Positions 1 to 6,348 of a stretch of DNA of 15,319 bases are shown piece by piece. Within the stretch, counting starts at the first letter, position 1. Every line of letters starts with the position of its first letter. Source of the DNA: Nephthysia sp036513515 (lineage in GTDB: Bacteria > Chloroflexota > Dormibacteria > Dormibacterales > Dormibacteraceae); contig DATBYW010000133.1 in NCBI GenBank assembly GCA_036513515.1, positions 1 to 15,319 of the forward strand, read 5' to 3'. Made by a program: the position numbers and the translations under genes. The notes beneath the pieces are model-generated. The model searched no databases. It was not told the DNA's origin and saw nothing but the letters and a program-made list of their open reading frames with translations.

Positions 1-417
1 GACGGCAACGGCGCCGACCGCCAGCAGGAAGGTCGAGGTGTCGACGACATCCCAGTGCTCGGCCAGGCGGCCGTCGCGCAGAAGGTGGATGTCCACACCG
101 TGTGTGGTGATGCTCTTGCCGGTGGGCGAGAACCCGAAGAATTCACCCACGTGCGTGCCGACGTTGCTCCACATCACAGCGACCTTGTCCCCCTCGGCCA
201 CCATGTGCTCGATCGTGAACTGGGGGTTGAAGGCCGCGCGGATCATGCTGGCGCGCTGCTTCAAGCCCTCGACACCCTGCGCCTGTCCGGGGAGCGGGTG
301 ATGCTCGACGTGGTCGGGCAACGCGAGCTCGTCCAGGACCTCGAGCCGGCCCTGGTTTAACGCTTCCTCGTACAGGCGCCGAATCGTTAGCTTGTTCTGG
401 TTCTGCTGTTCCGACAT
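1..417 (-). CDS. SnoaL-like ester cyclase (3' end beyond window)
   Basis: 139 codons are visible and the frame is still open at the window edge. The protein starts MSEQQNQNKLTIRRLYEEAL, the usual helical opening of the SnoaL/NTF2-like fold. It continues with DHVEHHPLPG (about residues 35-44), GDKVAVMW, GFSPTGKSITTHGVDI and DGRLAEHWDVVD (about 114-125); the last is the conserved EHWDVVD segment of SnoaL-type ester cyclases. Family members are about 130-150 residues long, so only a short tail is missing. The start is supported by AAAGGAGG 7 bases upstream on the minus strand. SnoaL relatives are small cytosolic cyclases or isomerases acting on polyketides or other small molecules; the substrate here is unknown. 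It is divergent from the large XRE-type regulator, which could control it (inference). Confidence 0.85.
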   Translation of the reverse strand, partial: MSEQQNQNKLTIRRLYEEALNQGRLEVLDELALPDHVEHHPLPGQAQGVEGLKQRASMIRAAFNPQFTIEHMVAEGDKVAVMWSNVGTHVGEFFGFSPTGKSITTHGVDIHLLRDGRLAEHWDVVDTSTFLLAVGAVAV

Positions 418-547
418 CTGGATTTCCTCCTTTGACTGAACTGGCCGGCGGCGGTTTCGTGGTGCTTGCCTCGGTAGGATCATCTCCCCCGACGGGGCGG
501 GGCACCAGGAAACGAACCCACCGTTCAGGTCACCGTTTTGAGTCACA
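418..547. promoter_or_regulatory. Divergent intergenic region between ester cyclase and XRE regulator
   Basis: 130 bases between two divergent starts. The ester-cyclase side has a strong Shine-Dalgarno sequence; the GTG start at 548 has none that is convincing. A short inverted repeat CCCC-GAC-GGGG lies at 487-497. I could not identify convincing -35/-10 pairs. Promoters for both genes and an operator for the regulator would be expected here (inference). Confidence 0.4.
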
Positions 548-2821
548 GTGAGCCCGGTGACCGACACCCTGGCGGGATCGCTCAAACAGATTCGACTGGC
601 ATCCGGAATGACCCAGGAGGAGCTGGCGGAGCGAGCCGGCATCAGCGCCCGGACCGTGAGTGACCTGGAACGCGGGCTGCGGACGGCCGTCCACCCCGAA
701 ACGGCCCGCCGGCTGGCCTCGGCGCTGGGGCTGGCCGATCACGAGCGCATTCAGTTCGAGGCCCTCGCCCGAGGGCGAGGGGCGGCTTCCGAGCCGGCGA
801 CGCGATCGAGCGTCCTGCCCATGCCGCCGACGCGGCTCCTGGGTCGAGCTCGCGAGCTGGCCGACGTCCAGGCGAGGCTTGAGGATCCCGACGTCCGCCT
901 GCTGACGCTGACCGGCCCAGGCGGCATCGGCAAGACCCGGCTGGCCCTGGAGGCCGCAGAGCGAGTAGCAGCGCTGTTCGCGGACGGCGTCTTCTTCGCA
1001 TCGCTCGGCGAGCTGCAGGATGCCTCCCTGGTCGCGCCCCAGCTGGCCAAGGCGGTCGGCGTAGTCGAGACGGGTCCCGAGCTCGTGGGGCTGTTGACCA
1101 GTCATCTGGCGGGGCGTCAGGCCCTCGTCGTGCTCGACACCTTCGAGCACCTCACCCCCGCCGCCCCCCTCGTCTACTCCCTGCTTCTCAACTGCCCCGA
1201 TAGCACCTTCCTCGTGACCAGCCGGAGCGCGCTGCGCCTGCGTGGTGAGCATGAGTTCCCAGTGCCACCGCTGGAACTGCCTTCAGCCACCGCGCTCTTC
1301 TGGGAGCGCGCGCAAGCGGTGAGACCGGGGTTGGAGCTCGACGCCGAAAGCGCTGCGCTCGTCACCGAGATCTGCCGCAAGTTGGATGGTCTGCCGCTGG
1401 CTCTGGAGCTGGCGGCGGCCAGGGTCCGGCACCTGCCGCTGGCAGCCATCCGGGAACAGCTCGAAGGCCGGCTGGAGCTGCTGGTCGGGGGTCCGCGTGA
1501 CCTGCCACTGCGACAGCGCGCGATCCGGGACACGGTGGGCTGGAGCCACGACCTGCTCGGGTCTCGGGAGCAGAAGCTGTTCCGGCGCCTCTCCGTCTTC
1601 GCGGGCGGCTTCAGCGCCGACGCCGTCGCCGCGGTGTGCGGGAGCCTCGACGAGGTAGGCGACGCCCTCGAAGGAATCAGCGCCCTGGTCGACCAGAGCC
1701 TGGTGGTGCTCGAGCTCAACCACTGGGATGCGCGTTACGACATGCTCGACGTCGTCAGGGAGTACGGCACGGCGCAGCTGTCCGCCGCGGGCGAGACCGA
1801 TGCAATCGAGCGAGCGCACGCGCTGCACTACCTTTCGCTGTCGGAGGCGGCCGAGCCCCAACTGGTCCGCACCGGGCACGCGGATTGGTTCCGGCGCCTC
1901 ACCCTGGAGCGCGGCAACTTGCGGCGTGGCCTGGCCTGGACCATCGAGCGCGGAGAGGCGGTGCTGGCGCTTCGCTACATCGTCGCCCTCTGGCGCTACT
2001 GGCGGCAGCTCGGCGAGTTTGCGGAAGGCCGGCGCTGGTCGGACCAGGCGCTGGCGGTGGCGGGGCAGTCTCCGCCCTCGCTGCGAGCGAAGGCGCTCTG
2101 GGCGGCGTCCGCCCTGGCCTTCCCGCAGGGTGACCAGGCGAGCATGGCCGTGATGGCCGCCGAGGCGATCGAGCTGGCCGGTCAGAGTGACGACCCGATG
2201 GACCGGCGCAACGCTTTGACCATCAAAGGAATGGTCGCGCTGCTCGAGGCCCGCTGGGGCGACGCGCTGGAGTCGTACGCCGAAGGCGTGGCCATCGCCA
2301 GCGCGCTGGGCACCACCTGGCAGCTGGGCACCTCGCATCTCAACTTCGGCACCGCGCTTCTCCACTCCGGCCGCATCGAGGAAGCGGCCGCGGCCTTCGA
2401 GTCGGCGCTGGGCGTGTACCGCGAGCTGGGCGACGACGTCTTCGCGGCCCGCGCGCTCAACCACCTGGCCCAGACTGCCCTGGCCGCGAATCAGATCGAC
2501 CGCGCCGACCGGATGGCCCGCGAGGCGCTCTCCTCGGTTGCCGAGCAGGGAGAGCGACAGGGAATTGTGGATGGGTTGCAGAACATGGCCGCCGTGGCCG
2601 CTGCTCGCTCGGAGATCGAGCGCGCGGCGGCCCTCGCCGGCGCCGCCGCAGCGATCTGGGAGACCATCGCGGCTCGCCCGGCCGACTTCGACGTCGCCAT
2701 CGCCGGCCGCCTCCTGGACGGGGCAAAAGCCAACGCCGGTGAGGTGCCGTGGCGACGGGGCTGGGAGCGGGGCCGGGCGCTCGATCCGGTGGCCGCGATC
2801 GCCTTGGCGCTCGCTCGTTAG
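548..2821 (+). CDS. XRE-family transcriptional regulator with NB-ARC-type ATPase and TPR domains
   Basis: 757 residues in three parts. Residues about 8-65 are a helix-turn-helix of the XRE/Cro type (MTQEELAERAGISARTVSDL). Residues about 95-330 form a STAND/NB-ARC ATPase with Walker A GPGGIGKT (123-130), Walker B ALVVLD (192-197) followed by TFEHL, sensor LVTSR (222-226) and the family motif GLPLALELAAAR (281-292). Residues about 560-720 are alanine-rich tetratricopeptide-like helices, for example at SHLNFGTALLHSGRIEEAA. The family uses ATP/ADP exchange in the STAND module, with the TPR part sensing a ligand or partner, to switch DNA binding. The GTG at 548 is the chosen start because it places the HTH close to the N terminus; no good ribosome site precedes it, so translation may be leaderless or start slightly downstream. 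Its target is unknown, but the divergent ester cyclase is the obvious candidate. Confidence 0.9.
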   Translation: MSPVTDTLAGSLKQIRLASGMTQEELAERAGISARTVSDLERGLRTAVHPETARRLASALGLADHERIQFEALARGRGAASEPATRSSVLPMPPTRLLGRARELADVQARLEDPDVRLLTLTGPGGIGKTRLALEAAERVAALFADGVFFASLGELQDASLVAPQLAKAVGVVETGPELVGLLTSHLAGRQALVVLDTFEHLTPAAPLVYSLLLNCPDSTFLVTSRSALRLRGEHEFPVPPLELPSATALFWERAQAVRPGLELDAESAALVTEICRKLDGLPLALELAAARVRHLPLAAIREQLEGRLELLVGGPRDLPLRQRAIRDTVGWSHDLLGSREQKLFRRLSVFAGGFSADAVAAVCGSLDEVGDALEGISALVDQSLVVLELNHWDARYDMLDVVREYGTAQLSAAGETDAIERAHALHYLSLSEAAEPQLVRTGHADWFRRLTLERGNLRRGLAWTIERGEAVLALRYIVALWRYWRQLGEFAEGRRWSDQALAVAGQSPPSLRAKALWAASALAFPQGDQASMAVMAAEAIELAGQSDDPMDRRNALTIKGMVALLEARWGDALESYAEGVAIASALGTTWQLGTSHLNFGTALLHSGRIEEAAAAFESALGVYRELGDDVFAARALNHLAQTALAANQIDRADRMAREALSSVAEQGERQGIVDGLQNMAAVAAARSEIERAAALAGAAAAIWETIAARPADFDVAIAGRLLDGAKANAGEVPWRRGWERGRALDPVAAIALALAR

Positions 2822-2849
2822 GCCAGATCTGCGAAGTTGAAGTGCAGCC

Positions 2850-2866
2850 GATGGCTTGCGGCCATC
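2850..2866 (+). terminator. Possible hairpin after the XRE regulator
   Basis: GATGGC-TTGCG-GCCATC is a perfect 6-bp stem with a 5-base loop, 29 bases after the stop codon. No T-run follows, so it is at best a weak terminator. Confidence 0.2.
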
Positions 2867-3097
2867 AATGGGAACGGATATCCGCTCGATAGCAGAGCCA
2901 GCGACTGAAGCTCAAGAGTGGTGGGCCGCAGCTATCTGGGCTGGCGTCTTGCGGGACCGTTGGAGCTCAGAGAGCTGGACGAGTTCTTGCTGGCCCGGGC
3001 CAAGGCGAGCCCTGCGATCCCCGCTCCGGAGATCACGGCTCACCTCGCCGCTGCGCTCCTAGCCTTCATGTCCGGGCCCATCCTGCTGCTTTACGCG

Positions 3098-3114
3098 ATC
3101 CGCTCAAAGCGGAT
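3098..3114 (-). terminator. Possible hairpin after the cupin gene
   Basis: ATCCGCT-CAA-AGCGGAT is a perfect 7-bp stem with a 3-base loop, 22 bases beyond the cupin stop on the minus strand. There is no T-tract after it, so termination is only possible, not shown. Confidence 0.3.
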
Positions 3115-3136
3115 GCCCAGAAAGAAGGACAGCAAG

Positions 3137-3637
3137 CTATTGCTGAATCGATTCCATCGGTGGCCCGATCTGCTGGATTCCATAACGACGCGTCGCCTCT
3201 TCCAACCGCTCCACGTCGGGCGGCCCGGGGGGCGGCAGGCCGGGTCCCTGGGCGGGCTGCCCTGCCTCGACGTGGAACTGCTCGAGGCCGCCAGGGATAG
3301 CCAGCTCCAGGATGCGGGCGGGTTGGTCGCCCTCGACCACAAAGCTGTGGGGCACACCCTTGGGCAGGAAGACGAAGCTGCCAGGACCGGCCAGGAACTC
3401 CTCCTCACCGGCTCGGAACCTGACCTGTCCCTCGACCACGTACATCGGCTCGTGTTCCCGGCTGTGGACATGGAGCGGAGGGGAGAATCCGGGCGGGACC
3501 ACGCAGTCGATCACTCCCAAGGTGCCAGCTGTGGTCCTCGCCGAAGCCAGGACCGTCATCCGGGTGGCCAGAAACCAGATCGTTTCGGCGTCCTCACGAG
3601 AGCTCAGCCATGGCGATTGCGTTCCGTTTAGCGACAT
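3137..3637 (-). CDS. Cupin-domain protein (quercetin-dioxygenase-like)
   Basis: 166 residues from the ATG at 3637, chosen because AGAGGAGG lies 7 bases upstream; an in-frame upstream extension to 3814 would run over the divergent MarR gene and is rejected. Cupin motif 1 is PPLHVHSREHEPMYVVEG (about residues 54-71), with HxH and a following E as metal ligands. Motif 2 is PGSFVFLPKGVPHSF (about 84-98), supplying the last histidine. The fold is a single-domain beta barrel like those of quercetin dioxygenase-like and small-molecule-binding cupins. The residues before motif 1 (LASARTTAGTLGVIDCVVPPG) match the usual entry strand. It is cytosolic with no signal peptide. It is divergent from a MarR regulator and an ABM-like gene, which suggests a MarR-controlled response to an aromatic or oxidised compound (inference). 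The substrate is unknown. Confidence 0.88.
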   Translation of the reverse strand: MSLNGTQSPWLSSREDAETIWFLATRMTVLASARTTAGTLGVIDCVVPPGFSPPLHVHSREHEPMYVVEGQVRFRAGEEEFLAGPGSFVFLPKGVPHSFVVEGDQPARILELAIPGGLEQFHVEAGQPAQGPGLPPPGPPDVERLEEATRRYGIQQIGPPMESIQQ

Positions 3638-3683
3638 CTCAAGACCTCCTCTGATGCCTCTCGTCCTGCCGATGGGCAGGAAT

Positions 3684-3720
3684 CCTGCGCACATTGTCAG
3701 GTAGCCTGCGCATAATGTCA
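3684..3720. repeat. Tandem operator-like repeat between cupin and MarR
   Basis: CCTGCGCACATTGTCA (3684-3699) and CCTGCGCATAATGTCA (3705-3720) agree at 14 of 16 positions and are spaced 21 bp, two helical turns, so bound proteins would face the same side. Each contains the palindrome TGCGCA. They cover the cupin promoter and the -10-like hexamer of the MarR gene. MarR proteins commonly bind such intergenic sites and repress both directions; binding here is inference. Confidence 0.6.
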
Positions 3721-3721
3721 A
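3693..3721 (-). promoter_or_regulatory. Putative promoter of the cupin gene
   Basis: On the minus strand a perfect -35 TTGACA (3721-3716) is followed after 17 bases by GACAAT (3698-3693; 4 of 6 matches to TATAAT). Transcription would start near 3686, about 49 bases before the cupin ATG, leaving room for its strong ribosome site. Both hexamers sit in the tandem repeats 3684-3699 and 3705-3720. Confidence 0.6.
3711..3716 (+). promoter_or_regulatory. -10-like hexamer for a leaderless MarR transcript
   Basis: CATAAT matches TATAAT at 5 of 6 positions and ends 6 bases before the ATG at 3723, which has no Shine-Dalgarno sequence. This spacing puts transcription start at or next to the start codon. 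No good -35 is visible. Confidence 0.45.
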
Positions 3722-3722
3722 T

Positions 3723-4214
3723 ATGGCAGACGTAGTTGGACCTGAAAACTTCCTCATCGGCGCCTTGCTTGTGCTACCGGCCGGGGACCTCAGGCGACGA
3801 GTGGATGCCGCCATTGCCGCTGCGGGCTTCAGCGACTACCGGGTCACTCACCAGCCTGTCTTCCAGTGGCTCAGCCCGAATGGAGACCGCATCACCGATC
3901 TGGCGGACCGGGTCGGTATGACCCGCCAGTCGATGTCGGAGCTCGTCGATTATCTGGTTGCCAGAGGCTACGTCGAGCGAGTGCCGGATCCGACCGACGG
4001 TCGAGCCGTACTCGTTCGCCGGACCGAAAAGGGCTGGACGATCAATGCCATTGCCCAGAGGGTCGTCGAGGAAACGCAGCAAGAGTGGGCCCGAGCGCTC
4101 GGGCAGAAGGAGTTCCAAACCCTGTTGCAGCTCCTTCGCCGGCTTGTGGTGGTCATCGGCGGGCCCACCGGCGCCGCCGGCCACCCCCGCCTTCAGAGAG
4201 GAGGTCGAAGATGA
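3723..4214 (+). CDS. MarR-family transcriptional regulator
   Basis: 163 residues. A central winged helix-turn-helix is visible at about residues 55-105: RITDLADRVGMTRQSMSELV is the HTH with its recognition helix, followed by DYLVARGYVERVPDPTDGRA and VLVRRTEKG, which form the beta wing with the DPxDGRA signature of MarR proteins. Flanking helices (about 1-50 and 110-150) provide the dimer interface. MarR dimers usually repress neighbouring genes until a phenolic or oxidising ligand is bound. The gene overlaps the next one by 4 bp (ATGA at 4211-4214) and is divergent from the cupin gene across a tandem repeat that is a likely operator. The C-terminal tail is basic and rich in glycine, proline and arginine. 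No ribosome site precedes the ATG. Confidence 0.92.
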   Translation: MADVVGPENFLIGALLVLPAGDLRRRVDAAIAAAGFSDYRVTHQPVFQWLSPNGDRITDLADRVGMTRQSMSELVDYLVARGYVERVPDPTDGRAVLVRRTEKGWTINAIAQRVVEETQQEWARALGQKEFQTLLQLLRRLVVVIGGPTGAAGHPRLQRGGRR

Positions 4215-4507
4215 TCCTTAGAGTGGCCTGGTTCGAGCCCATGGCTCCGGAGGTGGAGGCCGAGATGCTCAACAACCTCCGGGTGCGCTTCCGAGCCGCC
4301 CTGCAGGCCCAACCCGGCTACGTCAGCGCTTATTGGGGGAGAGCCGAGAACGGCAGCTGGGTCTCGACCTCGCTTTGGGAGAGCCGGGAGACCGTCGAAG
4401 AGGCGGGCAAACGTGCGAATGAGGTACCGCTGGTTGCTGGTCAGCGAGCTGAACTAATCCCCTCTCCCACCTCAATGGAGGTGTACGAGGTAATCGAAGA
4501 GGGCTGA
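4211..4507 (+). CDS. Small ABM-fold (antibiotic biosynthesis monooxygenase-like) protein
   Basis: 98 residues, the usual length for one dimeric alpha-beta barrel domain. It opens with the strand MILRVAWFEP, has a helix (EVEAEMLNNLRVRFRAALQA), then QPGYVSAYWGRAENGSWVST and LWESRETVEEA. The PGYVSAYWG, SLWESRE pattern is typical of ABM/YgiN-like proteins, which are cofactor-free oxygenases or heme/quinone-related enzymes working as dimers. AGGAGGT lies 7 bases before the ATG, and the gene overlaps the MarR stop by 4 bp, so the two are co-translated. Enzyme activity is not provable here; the fold also includes non-catalytic stress proteins. Confidence 0.75.
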   Translation: MILRVAWFEPMAPEVEAEMLNNLRVRFRAALQAQPGYVSAYWGRAENGSWVSTSLWESRETVEEAGKRANEVPLVAGQRAELIPSPTSMEVYEVIEEG

Positions 4508-4527
4508 CACCTGCCTCGAAAGTGTTG

Positions 4528-4590
4528 GTGGGCCGTACGTTCCGTAACGCGAACCAGGTCGAACTGCAGGGCGCCGTGGTCCAGCTCTGA
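4528..4590 (+). repeat. Left diverged repeat flanking vapBC (possible gene-tail remnant)
   Basis: A 20-codon frame ending in TGA reads VGRTFRNANQVELQGAVVQL. A similar 21-codon frame lies at 5319-5384 on the other side of vapBC. At the DNA level they share GTGGGCC at the start and a run matching at 12 of 14 positions around CGCGAACCA. These may be tails of duplicated or interrupted genes. No function can be assigned. Confidence 0.35.
4541..4555 (-). repeat. Inverted copy of the GGTTCGCGTTATGGA motif, left of vapBC
   Basis: On the minus strand this reads GGTTCGCGTTACGGA, 14 of 15 bases identical to the copies at 5292-5306 and 6726-6740. It is in opposite orientation to the copy that follows vapC, so vapBC is bracketed by an inverted pair. 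Confidence 0.55.
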
Positions 4591-4619
4591 TCCCTCGGAT
4601 GTGACCGTCGCACGCGTGC

Positions 4620-4625
4620 TACAAT
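4620..4625 (+). promoter_or_regulatory. -10 hexamer for leaderless vapB
   Basis: TACAAT (5 of 6 to TATAAT) ends 6 bases before the GTG at 4632, the spacing expected if transcription starts at the start codon. There is no Shine-Dalgarno sequence. A clear -35 is not seen; GTGACC at 4601-4606 is too close. Confidence 0.55.
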
Positions 4626-4631
4626 TGCCCC

Positions 4632-4886
4632 GTGGCCCGAGAGATCACCCAACGGACCCTCCGAAACGAAAGCGGCGAGATCATGCGGGGCCTCGATCGC
4701 GGCGAATCTTTCGTCGTGACCCGTAATGGCGTCCCCGTGGGAGAGCTCACGCCGATGCGCCGGCGCAGGTTCGTCTCCGCCGAGGCCGTTCTGAGCATTC
4801 TGGCCCGTGCCCCGCGACTCGATCCGAAACGCTTTCGCCAGGATGTCGATCGAGTGATCGACCAGGACCCCCAGCCGCGTGCCTGA
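4632..4886 (+). CDS. vapB: VapB/Phd-type antitoxin
   Basis: 84 residues from GTG. The N-terminal half (REITQRTLRNESGEIMRGLD then GESFVVTRNGVPVGELTP) is the Phd/YefM DNA-binding fold, with the typical helix and the VVTRNGxPVGEL strand-turn-strand. The C-terminal part, including LDPKRFRQDVDRVID (about 63-77), is the toxin-wrapping segment. It overlaps the toxin gene by 8 bp. In this family the antitoxin neutralises VapC and, usually as a complex with it, represses its own promoter. The likely promoter at 4620-4625 would give a leaderless message. The pair lies in a stretch bracketed by repeats, suggesting it arrived as a cassette (inference). Confidence 0.88.
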   Translation: MAREITQRTLRNESGEIMRGLDRGESFVVTRNGVPVGELTPMRRRRFVSAEAVLSILARAPRLDPKRFRQDVDRVIDQDPQPRA

Positions 4887-5289
4887 CCCTCGTCGCGATC
4901 GCGGCCTGATCGACACCTCAGTCGCGATCGACCTCCCGGGCGAATCGGATCTGCCATTGGAGATCGCGGTGTCCGCCATTACTCTCGCGGAGCTCGCTGC
5001 GGGCCCGCATGCCACCACCGATCCCGCGGAGCGTGCCGCGCGCCAGGATCGCCTTCAGCGAATCGAGGCAACCTTCGAGGCCCTCCCGTTCGACGGTGCC
5101 TCGGCACGCGCCTACGGCCGGGTCTACGCGGCCGTAGTCGATGGTGGCCGAAAGGCACGCGGACGGCGCGCCGTCGACCTTCTAATCGCGGCAACGGCCG
5201 CCGCGGAGACCCTGCCTCTGTACACGCGGAACCCCGACGACTTCAGCGGTCTGCAAGGCATCGTTGAGGTAGTGCCTGTCGTTCGCTGA
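4879..5289 (+). CDS. vapC: VapC-type PIN-domain ribonuclease toxin
   Basis: 136 residues from a GTG inside the antitoxin end (8-bp overlap). The PIN-domain acidic residues are in place: D12 in GLIDTSVAID, E38 in ITLAELAAG, D100 in RAVDLLIAATA, and D120/D121 in YTRNPDDF. These bind Mg/Mn ions for single-strand RNA cleavage; VapC toxins of this type cut tRNA or rRNA. Length fits the family (130-140). With all acidic residues intact and an antitoxin upstream, the pair is probably functional. The stop codon abuts the 18-bp repeat starting at 5289. Target RNA is not predictable from sequence. Confidence 0.9.
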   Translation: MPDPRRDRGLIDTSVAIDLPGESDLPLEIAVSAITLAELAAGPHATTDPAERAARQDRLQRIEATFEALPFDGASARAYGRVYAAVVDGGRKARGRRAVDLLIAATAAAETLPLYTRNPDDFSGLQGIVEVVPVVR

Positions 5290-5306
5290 CCGGTTCGCGT
5301 TATGGA
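5289..5306 (+). repeat. 18-bp direct repeat, copy 1 (after vapC)
   Basis: ACCGGTTCGCGTTATGGA, identical to 6723-6740. The two copies bracket the broken methyltransferase and the recombinase remnant. Chance identity of 18 bases over 1.4 kb is very unlikely. Confidence 0.8.
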
Positions 5307-5318
5307 GACCTAGCAGCT

Positions 5319-5384
5319 GTGGGCCAAAGCTCACATAGCGCGAACCAAACCGACGTCAACCAGGGTCGCGCCATCTCGATCTGA
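5319..5384 (+). repeat. Right diverged repeat flanking vapBC
   Basis: A 21-codon frame VGQSSHSANQTDVNQGRAIS plus I, ending in TGA directly before the ATG at 5385. It resembles the peptide at 4528-4590 (shared VG...ANQ and a following Q). Possible remnant of a gene tail. Confidence 0.35.
5334..5346 (-). repeat. Inverted copy of the repeat core
   Basis: CATAGCGCGAACC is the reverse complement of GGTTCGCGCTATG, 12 of 13 to the core at 5292-5304. Together they can form a 13-bp hairpin (one U-G wobble in RNA) with a 29-base loop just downstream of vapC. Confidence 0.5.
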
Positions 5385-6253
5385 ATGATCCAGGTTGCTT
5401 TGCTTCAATTTCCCCGGGCGAGGCTAAGCAACCTGGTTGCCGAGACGCCAAGCCGGGGAGGCGAACTAAACTTCAAGGCTATTCTGGACAAAGAAGCGGT
5501 CACCTATGACCGACAGTTGTTGCTTGTCGGTTCAAGGCGAAACGAGGTGCTGGACCTTTCGGAGGCCCGTCGTTACGGGATCGACAGCTATGGCGATGCC
5601 GACTACGTCTCCATCTACGGCCTTTCGCCCACCGAGTGGTACCGCAGAGGATCCGCCTCTTGGGGCGGACCGTCGTCGAATGCACACGTGACCGGCTCGC
5701 GGGTGCGATGGGCCGGGACATAGCCGCAGCGGCAAGCTTGGGGTCTCGGAAGTCCCCCGCGATGGTCGTCGACCTGTTCGCCGGCTCGTGCAACACCTTG
5801 TTCTGGATCCTCCACCACCTGGCCCAGTCACAAGCCTTGGGCTTCGAGCTTGACCCTCAGGTGTTCAACCTCACCAGGCAGAACCTCTCGATCCTACGAT
5901 TGCCAATTGAGATCGTTCACGAGGACTATGTGAAGGTCGCGCATCGGCTGAGCCTGGCGCCTGACCGGCTATTGATAGCCTTTATTGCGCCACCCTGGGG
6001 AGAGGCCTTGACAAAAGCCAAAGGGCTCGACTTGCGCCGCACCTCCCCCCCGGTGACGGAGATCGTCGACCTCATGGCGCACCAGTTTCCCAATCCTTTG
6101 CTGTTCGCCGTCCAGGTGTACGAAAGCATCGACGCCGTCTCTTTGGCTGAGCTGACCCCACGCTTCGACTGGTCAGCGCTCACAATCTATGACTTCAATG
6201 CCCCGGGGCAGAACCACGGGTTGCTGCTCGCCACCCGGGGCTGGCGTCCATAG
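5385..6253 (+). pseudogene. TGS1-like RNA methyltransferase, frameshifted
   Basis: Two overlapping frames make one protein. Frame A (to 5723) holds AILDKEAVTYDRQLLLVGSR, EVLDLSEARRYGIDSYGDAD and YVSIYGLSPTEWYRR. Frame B, opening before 5648, continues RIRLLGRTVVECTRDRLAG, then the SAM-binding motif VVDLFAGSCNTLFWI, GFELDPQVFNLTRQNL, the catalytic-type APPWG and GLDLRRTSPP. This is the arrangement of TGS1/trimethylguanosine-synthase-like class I methyltransferases (Pfam Methyltransf_15 type; family call from memory). The switch is at 5643-5650 (WYRR to RIRLL) and needs one missing base; no clear slippery heptamer is seen. The family start probably lies near AAC-TTC-AAG (5469), where GGGGAGG at 5455-5461 precedes but the codon in front is CTA, so the start may also be lost. 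A sequencing error or programmed shift remain alternatives. Confidence 0.75.
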
Positions 6254-6348
6254 CGCCGCACCATTAGACGGCCAGCCTTGTGCGGATCTCCTCTTGTTCA
6301 GAGTCGGCGAAGACGCAGCGGTCGTGGCGCGCAGCTTGGTTCGGCTGC

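Larger units (their letters stand above)
2822..3136. other. 315-bp intergenic stretch, no recognised gene
   Basis: Between the regulator stop and the cupin stop. It contains two hairpins (2850-2866 and 3098-3114). On +, a frame from 2918 encodes a hydrophobic run near 3057-3104 (ALLAFMSGPILLLYAI) followed by a basic stretch, but it then continues antisense through the cupin gene without a stop until 3629 and has no recognisable homology. I see no RNA gene or mobile element here. It could be a decayed membrane-protein fragment (weak inference). Confidence 0.4.

Noticed and set aside
1283..2464. Long 393-codon open frame on the minus strand within the XRE regulator
   Set aside because: It is antisense to a well-supported NB-ARC/TPR coding region; high GC content keeps opposite frames open. 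No domain is recognisable.
2918..3631. 237-codon + frame running antisense through the cupin gene
   Set aside because: The minus strand has clear cupin motifs and a strong ribosome site; only the part before 3137 is unexplained.
3638..3814. In-frame N-terminal extension of the cupin gene
   Set aside because: It would cover the divergent promoter region and the MarR start; AGAGGAGG before 3637 fixes the start.
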